The translations under genes were made by a program, and so were the position numbers. Below, piece by piece: positions 10,819-21,251 of a stretch of 64,000 nt of DNA. This stretch comes from Madurella fahalii (taxonomy: Eukaryota > Ascomycota > Sordariomycetes > Sordariales), in NCBI GenBank assembly GCA_029876055.1, contig CM056875.1, positions 8,705,001 through 8,769,000 on the forward strand, given 5' to 3'. Position 1 is the stretch's first letter, and every line of letters starts with the position of its first letter. A model generated the notes under the pieces. It did no database searches and was not told the DNA's origin. It worked only from the letters and a program-made list of their open reading frames with translations.

Positions 10819-12001
10819 TTAAAAGAAGAAGTACGCCAAGAGGAAGCTGGTGAGGCAGAGAAGGGCCACAATCTGCACAGGGACGCCCTCTGTGCCTTGC
10901 CGCTGGGCCTGGGCGAGCTCCGGGCGTGGCGCCGAGCTCTTCTCCTCCGAGCTGGCAGCCTTCCGCTGTCTCAGGCCACTCGTAGCCTCGTCCCTCAGCG
11001 AAGCAATCGTCGCCTCTGCCTTGGCGAGCTTGTCCTTCAATTCCTGATATCTATCGGTAGCTGCTGACTTGACGGTCGACGCCACTGCGGGGACTGAATA
11101 TGCCGTCGCCTGAGTGGCGTCGGGCTCTTCCTTGAGCTCCTTCGGTTCGGGCTGTGACATAAGAGCGGTCTCATCGACGATGGTATCTTCGTTCGGGGAC
11201 GAGTATGCCGGGGGGGCGGTATCGGGGGTGCCATCGCCCTGTGACTGTTAGCTGGTCGCTTCGATTATCAGTACAAAAGAGACCGAGGGTAACCACGAAC
11301 CCCATTGGTAAGCGATCGCCGGACGGGTGTAGCGACAGGTTCTAAGCGTCCCTCGTCCGCAGGCGGGAGCCAAGACACCCGGATCTTCTTCTCCTGGATT
11401 GCCGATTTCTCTACTGAATCCCACTGCAGAACCCAATCAGTATCCCATCGACAAGATCTGGATCGCGTGACCCACAATCTGTGTCACATTTGTGAACTCC
11501 TTGTCTCCGGTGATGGTAACAGACTGAACGAGGAACTTGTCGCGGCAGCGGGCATCGAGCGGGGGCTCCTGCTTCATCGCCTGCAGTAGAACTGCGGGAG
11601 GTCAGCACCAGCCGGGGCGAGTTGGGCGGGAGGGACTCGACGACTAACCCGACACTTCGACGTCATGTCCGGGCTCGATGCGGCCCGAGTTTGGTCGGAC
11701 GCAGTACCTAACCGGTTAGTACGCCTCGGACTGACACTTGCGGGTCGCGAACGTACTGCTTAGGAGCTGTGGTTTTGACCTGCAGTCCGTCAGCAGAGTG
11801 TGGGATAGGGGAACCGGGTGCTCCCAGGCAATACCTTGAAGGCGACGGGCGCAGTGTTGGGGTTCTTGATCTTGAGGATCTGCGCAACCTCCACAGTAAA
11901 GGGCCCTGACCGGTTAGCCGAGCGGTGGACTAGGAAAGCACGGTAATCGAGGACAACATACTGCGGAAGCCCAGCTCCAGGGGGTCGATTTCGACGGACA
12001 T
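10819..12001 (-). CDS. scs2: VAP/Scs2-family ER membrane protein with MSP domain
   Basis: Seven exons on the minus strand: 11962-12001, 11835-11905, 11757-11779, 11649-11707, 11476-11591, 11301-11423 and 10819-11238. They give 283 residues with all six junctions in frame. The MSP domain occupies about 1-125. It begins SVEIDPLELGFR and includes the FFAT-binding core TTAPKQYCVRPNSGRIEPG and DKFLVQSVTI. A Pro/Ser/acidic linker follows, then a short coiled coil (DRYQELKDKLAKAEATIASL). The C-terminal tail anchor is VPVQIVALLCLTSFLLAYFFF, with nothing after the membrane segment. VAP proteins tether the ER to other membranes by binding FFAT motifs of lipid-transfer and regulatory proteins. Six introns in under 1.2 kb, one exon only 23 nt long, explain why no single long frame covers the gene. 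It diverges from the UBX gene. Confidence 0.93.
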
Positions 12002-12916
12002 GGTGGCTGAACTAGCAAACTTGCAGCGGGAGGGCGAGTTTTGGATCGACGTAAGAATCGTTTGCGGGCTCGACAGGGAGCGGAACAGGACCGACGGGAT
12101 TGCGCAGTTGGGGCGAAAACAAGGGAAGCTTTCCGGGCAGGCGGATGCTCGAAAAAGTAGCTTGTGTTGGCGCTCGGCGGTGGCGCTGGAAGAAGGGCAA
12201 CGAGCGGCCAAGCAGCGAAACCTGTCGCAGAATGGGATCCCACGGTAGGAGTGTTGTCAGGTCTTACGACATTCAACGGAGCACGCTGACGGCAAAGCTG
12301 GCCAGGTTGCCCAGTGCGCTGCTAGGGGACCCAGGTTCGTGGGCCCGTGCTGATCTTACAGCGCAACAGCCCCAGCGCAAAACAATGGAACAGCGCAACC
12401 CTGTGGGGCCCGGCCTTTTCCTAGTGACGATTGACCCGACCCGGCCGAGGCGGAATTCGCCGCGGATGAACAGAGCAACCGAACCCTTGCACGGGACTTG
12501 GAGACGAAAGCTGAAGCCAATCAGCATCGAGCAAAGCATTGCTGCCAAAAGTGCCAATGACGTGCGCTTGCCAGCCTAGAAGGCGGGCCTCAAACGCTGA
12601 ACTTGGGGGCGAGCGAAGCTCTGAACAGCCGCTGGGAACCACTTGAGATCACCTGGTAATCCAGCGGGAAGTAGGTCGTTAGGTTAGAATGCTAGCGGGA
12701 CGAAACAGCACCTCGTTTTAGGATTATTCTCAAAACTTAAATTCATCCTCTTGATTCCCGTCTTTTAGAGCAGTGCCACGACAGCAGTCTTGGGACCAGT
12801 CGCCCCCGCCAAAACCTCTTCTTCTCAAACTAGGTCGATCGCAGCCAACGAATCCGGCCTGCTTAGGCCCCGCTACAGTCCTTGCGATTTACCACGATTA
12901 CTCTTGTGATATCAAG
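12002..12916. promoter_or_regulatory. Divergent promoter region VAP / UBX gene
   Basis: Only short unsupported ORFs are present; I see no specific motif to name. Confidence 0.4.
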
Positions 12917-14032
12917 ATGACCAAGTCAGATATCGATCTTCTGCTCGAGATGGGCTTTGAGCAGGCCCGTGCCGAGCTCGCCGTCAAGAAGACTGGAGGA
13001 TGTCAGTAAACACATTTCCCGATGACACCTACAAATACTAACACGCAACACAGTGCAGCAGGCCTTGAACTGGCTTGAGGAGAACCAAGATAAGCCTCTT
13101 GAGGAGCTGCAAGCTAGCCAGGCCGCCGCCGCCGCCGGGCCCGAGGAGCAGGCCGGTCCCTCCATGCCCACCGGTGAGACTGCCATGTCGCTCGTTTGCA
13201 ACGAGTGCGGCAAGAGGTTTAGAAACCATGACCAGGCGTCCTTCCATGCCTCTAAAACGTCGGTTTCCGCCCCCTGCCGCCCGCATGCTTCAAACTGACG
13301 CCCGTTGCAGTGATCATACCGACTTCTCAGAGTCAACTGAGGAGATTGCGCCGCTGACCGAGGAGGAAAAGAAAGCCAGACTCGAAGAGCTTCGCCAGAA
13401 GCTCAAGGAGAAGCGGGAAAGCCAGGCGGCCAAAGACAAGGAAGAAGCTCGGCGGAATGAGGTACGGTTTGGCATTTGCATTTCTTGATGCATTATCGAC
13501 ATGCACTCACCAATTCTCGCAGCAAATTCGCATGAAGTCTACCAAGGAGTCCCAGGACATCAAGGAGGAGCTTCAGCGTAAGGAGCAGATCAAAGAGGCA
13601 GCCAAGAAGCGCCAGGAGAAGCTCGAAGATCTTGAGGCGAAGAAGCGCATCAAAGCCAAAATCGAGGCCGACAGGGCGGAGCGTCGGCGGAAGGAGGAGG
13701 AGGCTAAAGCTCTGCGAGAGGGCAGATCGCCTTGGGCTCAGACCGCGCCGGCCGCTCCGGCGGCTGCAGCAGCAGCAGCGGCTCCAGCATCTGGGTCCAA
13801 CGCCGCCGTTGCACGCCTAAGGCTCCAGACTAAGAAAGGGAACCTCCTCAAGACGTACCCCAGCGAGACGACACTTTTCGAAGTCGCCCAGCAAATCGAG
13901 GCAGAAGTCGGGTCCCCCATCACAAGCTTCTCAACGACCTTTCCCAGGAAGACGTTCGAGGCCGGAGTCGACTTTGGGCAGACTCTTGCAGAAGCTGGGC
14001 TAACACCTAGCGCCGTGCTGGTGGTGAACTAG
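12917..14032 (+). CDS. UBA-UBX domain protein (UBXN1/SAKS1-like)
   Basis: Exons 12917-13001, 13054-13258, 13311-13461 and 13523-14032, 316 residues. Introns 1 and 2 use GTCAGT and GTCGGT donors. The N-terminal UBA domain is about 1-45 (DLLLEMGFEQARAELAVKKTGG, then QQALNWLEE across intron 1). A C2H2-like zinc module starts at Cys77: CNECGKRF, then FHASKTDH, with intron 2 splitting the Thr codon. A long Lys/Glu/Arg coiled coil follows (about 95-190). An Ala-rich stretch precedes the C-terminal UBX domain (about 230-316: ARLRLQTKKGN, TTLFEVAQQIEAE, SFSTTFPRKTF). UBX proteins dock ubiquitylated clients on the p97/Cdc48 ATPase. The domain order matches human UBXN1; I cannot give a fungal gene name. 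Confidence 0.92.
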
Positions 14033-14668
14033 GAGGACATGGTCACAGGGGCGGTTGCGCGGGTAAGGGAGGTTGGGTACGGCTGGGTTCCCGTAGGCAG
14101 TCGCTCTACGCGGGTCAGGTTTAAAGATACGAGCAGTTGAACCGCTCAGTTTCTGTCTCGTTTTCAATCTTGATTCCGAGATCATAGCGTTGGGCGGTGG
14201 GTATTGACTTTGGCGTGGTGTTTTGCGGGGATTATCTGACCCCTCCCGACCAAGATTCTCAATAGCTAGGAATCTTGTGCAACAATCTCGCATGGTTCAC
14301 AGCCCGATGTTTGTCAAGGGCGCGTGGAAAACTTGGAAACCATGCGCCCTTCTTTTGACACCTCTGGAGCATGTCCCATTATGAGAAGAACATCGGCCGG
14401 CTCTGGCGAAATGAAGCATACGATGTGACATTCCCGGTATAGCGGCCCCCGCACCTCCAGCGTATTACAGGGCCATTGGGGCCCGTTGACGACGCCGTTA
14501 CCAACGGTTTCCCGCCTCCTCCGTATCGGCTCTCAATCACCCGTCAATTTGCCGCTTTGGTTACTGGTCATCCGATCGGACATACTAAATCGCCCGGCCG
14601 AGGAACCGCACTTACATATCGCTTAACCCTCTGATATCCATCTCACTGTCGTGCAATTCGCCCGTCCT
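14033..14668. other. Spacer between UBX gene and YCII gene
   Basis: Contains the 3' UTR of the UBX gene and the promoter of the YCII gene. Nothing else recognised. Confidence 0.4.
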
Positions 14669-15349
14669 ATGGCCTCACACCTGCGCAATCTCTCCACCAG
14701 AGTATTGCGTCTCTCTCATTACCGCCCTTTTAGCTCACCCTCGCGAAGCAGCAACGCTCTCCTCCGCCTCCCCAAGATCCCCCCACCCTCACCCGCAACC
14801 GTAATCCAGCGCAGCACCATGGCGACGGAAACCCCAGCAGCCAAGAAATTCGAGTGGCTCGTCGTGATCCCCGATTTCCCCGGCGTGCACGGCAAGAGAA
14901 TGGAGGTGCGCGCGTGAGTTTGCCTCCACCCCCACAAGTTTCCGTTGCCATCCCAATCAGCTTGAGTTACTGACGGTTTCCCCCCCCCTTAAAAGCCAAC
15001 ACTTTGACGGCCTCAAACCCGCCTTGGACTCGGGGCTGTACCAGATGGGCGGCGCCGTGCTCAACGAGGTCCCCCAGGGCGACGACCCGTCAAAGTTCAG
15101 CTTCGCCGGCAGCACCATCGTCGTTGTCGCCGAGAGCAGGGAGGAGATCAAGGAGATCCTTAAGAAGGACATATACGCCAAGTCCGGGGTATGGGATGTT
15201 GAAAATGTGGGTGTTTTTCTTTTCCCTTTTTTCCCCCTCTCCTAGTCACCCTACTACCGGGCCGGTTTTGCTTACTGAGGTTATGTGTAACCTATTAGGC
15301 TCAGATGTGGCCGCTTCTGTGCGCGTTCCGGAACCCAGTGAAGAAATAA
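14669..15349 (+). CDS. YCII-related domain protein, possibly dual-targeted
   Basis: Exons 14669-14913, 14996-15206 and 15299-15349, 168 residues. The first 50 residues are rich in Arg, Ser and Leu and lack acidic residues, like a mitochondrial presequence. A second ATG (Met51, position 14819) lies in a strong CACCATGG context just before the conserved domain. The YCII domain covers about 58-168: FEWLVVIPDFPGVHGKRMEVR, then HFDGLKPALDSGLYQMGGAVL. After that come STIVVVAESREEIKEILKKD and GVWDVEN, and across the last intron AQMWPLLCAFRNP. YCII folds resemble dimeric ferredoxin-like enzymes; the conserved His/Asp (HFDG) is proposed to be catalytic in bacterial relatives. The biochemical role in fungi is not known to me. 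It converges on the UPF0662 gene 257 bp away. Confidence 0.88.
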
Positions 15350-15606
15350 CTCCCGGTTGGAGGGCAAGTTAAGAGGCGATTTGGAGGCACGAAGCGAGGA
15401 AGGTAACAAAGTGGATTAGAAGACATTGCTGAATACAAACCGAATATCAAAATTATCTCCTCCCAGCATGCCCATCCTCGTGGAACTGCAAACCAGCGTT
15501 GCCGCCATATATGTCAAAATGCCCCGCTGTGTGGTAAAACTGGCTCACACAAAAACGCCGCATGAAACTAATACACTCGTTCAGATGCCTTTCCCGCCCT
15601 TCACCT

Positions 15607-17241
15607 CTAGCTCCCCTCAGTCGTTGATTGAGCAGCGGCAGGATCGGGAGCTGGAGAATCACGGTCCTGATCCTCAAGTTCCTCCGCCGCCACTCTCAAC
15701 TCATAGCTGAGGTCGAAACACTCGGCCAAGAGCTCGCTGACGCTTCCCTGGCCCTCGGGGATATCGTTGCCAACCATGAACTTGCCGTCTACCCTCATGT
15801 TGTCGATGGAGTTTAGCTGAAGCGGCCAAATCGAGTCAGTCAGCAATCTGCAGCAGGCGAGACCCCAGTGTGGCAAGAAAAATAAACACACCTTCATGCT
15901 ATACGGATAAAGCTCCCTAACCGACCCCACCCCCCCAGAATTCTTCACCTCAACAAGACACCGCTTCAGCGTCTGAAGCTGGTTGTAGATGGGCAGCAAC
16001 GCCTCCGAAACGGGCTCGGACGAGTTCATCAGATAGTAAATGTAGCCGTAGCTCCGCCGGATGAGGTACAGCAGCGTTCGCTGGACGTATAGCTCGGCCG
16101 GTTTGCCGTCCTGGTCGAGCCAGTTCCCGTCCACCCTCTCCTCGTCAATCTTGTCGAGCTGGCGCTGGAAGTCGTAGAGGTCCGTCTCACGCAGGGACCA
16201 GGCCTGCGTGATGGACAGCTTCTCGAGGTCGTTGCGGATGCCGATGAGGACATCATACTTGGATCTGAAGCTCTCGGGGATCACTCCCTTCCTGCGGTCG
16301 GGCGGTGTTAGCTATCATGATGGTGCCGTGGTGGTGCCGCGCACGTGGGTAAGATAACTAACCTCTCCAGCACGATGTCTGACCAAGCCAAGCACCGTCC
16401 CAGTAACTCTGCCACAACGTCGCTTCCGCGAAGCTCCCTGCCCTCCTTGTCCACGAACTTGGCATTGACTCTGGATTCGTCAATCTCCTTGAGCTTTGCT
16501 TTTAGCTTCTGGACCTCTGTGGTAGAGAACTGTGCTATGCGTCAGCATCATGCGGCCCCGGCTGGGCTTCGGAGTCGTTACCTTTGGCTTGGTGTTCGCA
16601 AGCGACATGGACCTCATTATGGAGATAAGTCTCTCGTAAATGGCCTGCAACGGCTCTTCAAGCTGGTCTAGTTGCTTCCGCAGATCGACCAGCATTCTCT
16701 TGCAAAGCTCCTCCCTATTTGCCAGTAGCTCAACTAGATATGGCGAATGCTCCGAATCGGCGTTTTTGAGGATGACGTCGAGCCTTCCGAGGGTGTGTGC
16801 TATGCTATTGAGGTCCTTGGGCGAGAAGAGCCTGGCTTCGGTGAGGTGGTCTAGTAGCCGCTTGATGGTCGACGTCAGCGCATACGCAGCCGGCGCCTCG
16901 GTTGTCCGCCCGATAGTCATGAAGAAGAGGGAGATGAGCTGGAAGCAGCTCTCGAGGACCTTATCCACTGTTACGGTTATTAGTGTACGGTTGTCTGGGA
17001 GTACCTCCGGAGTTGCCGTCCGCTTACGTCGGTTCTCCCCTTTGTGCTCGCCCTTTCGAATCTCGTTCAGCTGCCTGACCTGTTCCAACAGCTCATCATA
17101 GTGCACCATGACATCCTGAGTCCTGATGTATTTTGTGCGGTCCATCTTTAGAAGCAGCAGTTCGTCGCGGATAAATATGAGCTTGTCCAAGATTTGGCGC
17201 TCGCGCGCGTCATTGGGCATTGGCATAGCCGGCGTCTCCAT
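15607..17241 (-). CDS. UPF0662 / DUF2408 family protein
   Basis: Five exons on the minus strand: 17028-17241, 16582-16967, 16363-16529, 15892-16291 and 15607-15816, 458 residues. Introns are 60, 52, 71 and 75 nt. The first and last introns are multiples of three without stops, so a naive reading runs through them. The 60-nt one has GTAAGC, CACTAATAAC and ACAG, and the 75-nt one GTGTGT and TTCAG, so I treat both as introns. The start METPAMPMPND is preferred over upstream in-frame ATGs. The protein is predicted to be mostly helical, with two related halves. Each has an opening like ILDKLIFIRDELLLL / KYDVLIGIRNDLEKL and a SFQ/CF-LSY helix near its end. It resembles the fission-yeast UPF0662 protein and the fungal DUF2408 family. 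No molecular function is established. Confidence 0.82.
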
Positions 17242-17980
17242 CTTTGGCACAGTGATGAGTGGTTGCTCGTGGGAGGGGGGTTTAGTAGGAACGAGCGAGT
17301 GTCGGTGATAAAAAGCAGTGCACGGGTAATTGGCGAGGCATTGATGGAGGGGATACGGTTTTATTACGCCTTTTGACAAGGTGTTCGCCTTCCACCGGAC
17401 CGAAGTCTCGAGGCCGATCTGCAGCCGGCCGCTTTGCGCCACCAAAGGCCAGCACAGGAGGCCACGAGGCGAGGGAACTTACGAGGCTGAATCGGAATGC
17501 CCGGTCAACAAGAAGAGAAAATTGTAAAAGTCGGGCACGGAGTAAATTGGTGTATCGGTTGCTTGTTTGTACGGGAGTTGAGAAAGCTATGAAAATGGTC
17601 GAATCAACTCTGCCCATGGGTCCCTGCTCCCGACGTCAGTGGCCCGCGTGGTGGGGAGCTAGATGGTGGGGGAGGTTTACAAGGGGTGCTCTCAGGGATA
17701 TGTCCCAGCGCTGCTTGGCTTTGAGGCGCTCTGTCTCCGGTAGATTACACCAATCAGAAGTGCTGCGCATTGTTCTTTTGAGGTGCCTCTTACTGGCAGG
17801 CGGTGCCAGCTGGCTGCTTGTCATCCACAGCCGCCAGCTGTAGGGCCACGCTATTCTCTTTTCGAATCGCCCACAACTAATTATTTTTCGCTCTCGTGAA
17901 TTTCAAGCTCGACCTTCACATTCCACGACAAAAGTCCTCTCGAGTCTCAGCACCTTGCGCCTCGACAAACCACATTCACA
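17242..17980. promoter_or_regulatory. Divergent promoter region UPF0662 gene / RPP1
   Basis: No ORF recognised. GGCCCTAC is present on the minus strand at about 17840-17847. It matches the Tbf1-like ARCCCTAA box in 6 of 8 positions and lies about 135 bp upstream of the P1 start. The 50 bp before the P1 ATG are pyrimidine-rich. Confidence 0.4.
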
Positions 17981-18548
17981 ATGTCTACCGCTGAGCTTGC
18001 GACGTCGTACGCGGCGCTGATCCTCGCCGACGACGGCGTTGAGGTCACTGTGAGAAAGCACTTCTTCGAAGCTCGGGCGATGTGCGCGGGGTCTGGATGA
18101 GAAGGACGGAACGCTAACGCTCAGGACAGGCCGACAAGATCCAGACCCTCATCAAGGCCGCTAACGTCGCCGATGTTGAGCCTATCTGGGCCCAATTATT
18201 CGCCAAGGTACGAACAACCGAAGACACGCGATTCGAGACGGACGAAGGGGATTCGGGTTGATGTGATGGCTGACTGGGATGTTGTTGCATTGCAGGCTCT
18301 CGAGGGCAAGGACGTGAAGGACCTTCTCTCTGCCGTCGGCTCCGGCGGCGGTGCCGCTGCCGCCCCCGCGGCTGGCGGCGCTGCTGCTGCTGGTGGCGCT
18401 GCTGCCGAGGAGGCCAAGGAGGAGGCCAAGGAAGAGGGTCAGTTCTCCCCTTGTCGGCTTCAGATCCGTCGCTACAACCACGGCGCTAACAATCATTGCA
18501 GAGAAGGAGGAGTCAGACGAGGACATGGGTTTCGGTCTCTTCGACTAA
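17981..18548 (+). CDS. rpp1: 60S acidic ribosomal stalk protein P1
   Basis: Exons 17981-18049, 18130-18207, 18296-18437 and 18502-18548, 111 residues. The N-terminal helical dimerisation part (MSTAELATSYAALILADDG, then ADKIQTLIKAANV and VEPIWAQLFAKALEGKDVKDLL) identifies P1 rather than P2. It is followed by the Gly/Ala hinge and the acidic tail. The last exon encodes the universal stalk end SDEDMGFGLFD. That tail recruits translational GTPases to the 60S subunit. Introns are 80, 88 and 64 nt; the third uses a GTCAGT donor. The length is standard for the family. It diverges from the UPF0662 gene. Confidence 0.95.
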
Positions 18549-21251
18549 GGTGTCTATTTGGGCAGGGCGTGCTTTTGACTCCTCGGGTTCCCTTTGTACT
18601 TCCAAAACTTGCATGGATCTGCGACGGCATATCGCACACACGAGGGATGGAGGCTTTGATATCTGGGGTCCTGGTTCATCGGCGTAGCTTTACATGGAAT
18701 TTGAAGATGCGCTTTTGAGCAGCTGCGGTTCCGGCATGGCTAGCTCGCAGTCGGCAAGCCCCATGACATCGATGGCATCGATGGCGATGTCTTCACGGTC
18801 AGCTGGGGACCTTGACACGCTATCTTGGGCGGTTATCGCGAATTCCTCAGCCAAAGCAATACGAAGACCCGGCGATTCTACACGGGGGCGCTCCAAACGA
18901 TGTGACTTGCGCTGTGATGTCGTCAATCAGTCTGCGCTTCCCCTCACTGTTACAAGGGTCGTCCTGGATGCTTGGCTGAACCTGCATTGCCGGATGAAGA
19001 AGCCCTGTGGCGATGGGTAGGTATCGAGGGGTACAGATAGCCGTGCTTTACGTGAGCCGCGTGAAGTGACTTTCATACAAATACACAGCATTAAGCCCAT
19101 TCGGGAAGTCACATTTGTGGCTGATTGGTGACGGCAGACAGCTTCGGGTGTGTTGCCCGTCGCTTTCTGTCTTGTACGGCAAGTGTCTTTTTAGACAATA
19201 AAAGGCGTCATCCCATGAGAGCCCAATGCCCGAGGACAAACATTGGCCCCTCTCTTTTCCCGGCCGACCCCCGAGGCGTCTTCCCAATGCTGGCGCTTCC
19301 TCTGGGCCTGGCAAGCGCCGGCCCAAACAGATCGGGATGGTGGATGGTGGCGTCTAATATATGTATGAATGCTGGGTGCGGCTAGGCTGCCACTCTGCCA
19401 CGACCGTGCTGGAGTTCTGAGACGGCCCATGGCTGCGGCCTCTCTCAAAAGAGGACACTTCCTGCATACACTCTTGTTCGCATGAAAACTGATTCCGTAC
19501 CTATTCTTACTAGCACTATTGACGAGAAATTCTCTTGAGACTTCCCCAGTGTCGCGTGCTTCGATGGAAGAGGGGCGCCTTATTAGGCTTCTCAGGTCAC
19601 TGGAAGTCCTCTTAGAGAGATGTTAGGTATCTTGGCGCGCTAACCTTCGCTGCTACTGTAGTGGGGCTAGATGACGAAATGACCTTTTAGCTCATACTCA
19701 GTTTCAGCGGGGTTGAATTCGTAGCTTCTGCAAGTCATCCGACCTCGTCAGGTTTTCTGGCTTGGGATGGCGCCTGGGTTGCATGTAGTTTTAAGTACAT
19801 GCGTCGGTCATGCATAGCGCGCCAGTCAAGCACTTTGCGCCGCACGGTTATTTAGTAGGGCCTCCGTCGATGATGACGGTTGACAGAAGACTCGGCTGAG
19901 TACCGTGGTGGAGGGGCAAGGCGCCGGTCGATCGCTGGGTGATTTACACTGCAGACAGGCAAATGCCGTCCAAGCAGTCTGTATAAAGCGTTGCTGATTA
20001 TTTTCATTGGCAGAATGTGCGCCTCACGGACACGAGCACTTTCAACAGTGACATACCTGTGTCCGTAAGCCACCGGCCCAAAAGGCAGAGCGCGTGCTGC
20101 ATGATCGGTATTAAGCGCACCAGTCCTCAGCGGTGGTGGCAAGCCAGGGCTCGGCAAGTCGTTCACGACTTCCACGGTCCACTGCAGCGGCTGGTGACCG
20201 GGTCACAGGGCTGTGTGTGAAATGGCCTCCCGATCCCGCTGTTCGGTGCCATTCGGGGTTGTGCGGACTCGACAGTGGGTCACCGACGGCAAAGACTGCC
20301 CGTGGGACCAGAAGGTTCTAAGCCTCAAAGCCTCGTGGCCTTTGCTTCTCGCGTCCGCGTTCTCGAAGCCTGATGAACCCGAGTTTCGGATGATCCATGA
20401 GGTAATTGCCTGACTGACGGTAGTGCGACGGTGGGTCATTTGAGGAACCAGTCTCCTGACAGTAACACAAACACTGGACATTTGCTGGGCAGCAGTGCGC
20501 TCTGGCGCCCTCAATGGCCTCGTCGACGGGAATGGTGGCGGGCTTGTTAGACAAGTGTTCCCTCCGGCCAAGGCCCTGAAGCGCCGGGAATTGCATCGTC
20601 GTCCGGCTGAGAGCGGCGCAAACCCATACAACGCTCAACACTTTGGGTATCGTCTCAAAGAGGCCGCTTCTAGAGGCCCCGTCGTGCGCGACATGGTCTC
20701 GGCGGCAAGGTTGGCTCGGGCATGTTTCGTTTCCCCAAATTAGGACTAAATAGGATCTGTCCGTCGCGCTCCTGGCCAACGCCGACAGAGCCAACCAGCT
20801 CGACCAGGCGACCACGGTGAGAGAACTGAAGGAAGTCATCCACTGCGCCCCAGTTAGTTCCCACTAACAAATGCACATATCCTGTGCTGCGAGTAATAAC
20901 GTAATGCACCCCGTCGCATGCAGGCCAAGGTCTGTCAGCGCCGAAGCAACCAAGGCTTCCTTCGTCTCTCTCACGCTCCCGCCCAGCCATCCCCTTCCCC
21001 CCTTGCCCCCCCCTCCTCCATCCCTCTTATACCAACCAGTTGCTCGCACAGCCTTCCCTTTCCACCCCGCTTCTCGGTTGGAACCCTCCTCTGCACATCT
21101 TCACCACCACTATTATGCATTTTTGCGCAGTTTGTCTTCCGTGATACCCAGAATCGCGAACTGTCTTTCTTTTTACCGGCTACATTAGCTTATTCTGAAT
21201 TACCTCTCACGGCTCTCTCCACCAAAGGTGTGACGACACCTGCAAACTACC
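18549..21251. other. 2.7-kb gene-poor spacer before the DUF3824 gene
   Basis: ORFs up to 173 codons exist on both strands but look compositional and none resembles a known family. The last 250 bp before the next start are pyrimidine-rich (CCCCTTCC-type runs near 20985-21025), as is usual upstream of strongly transcribed fungal genes. I recognise no tRNA or transposon remnant here. Confidence 0.45.
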
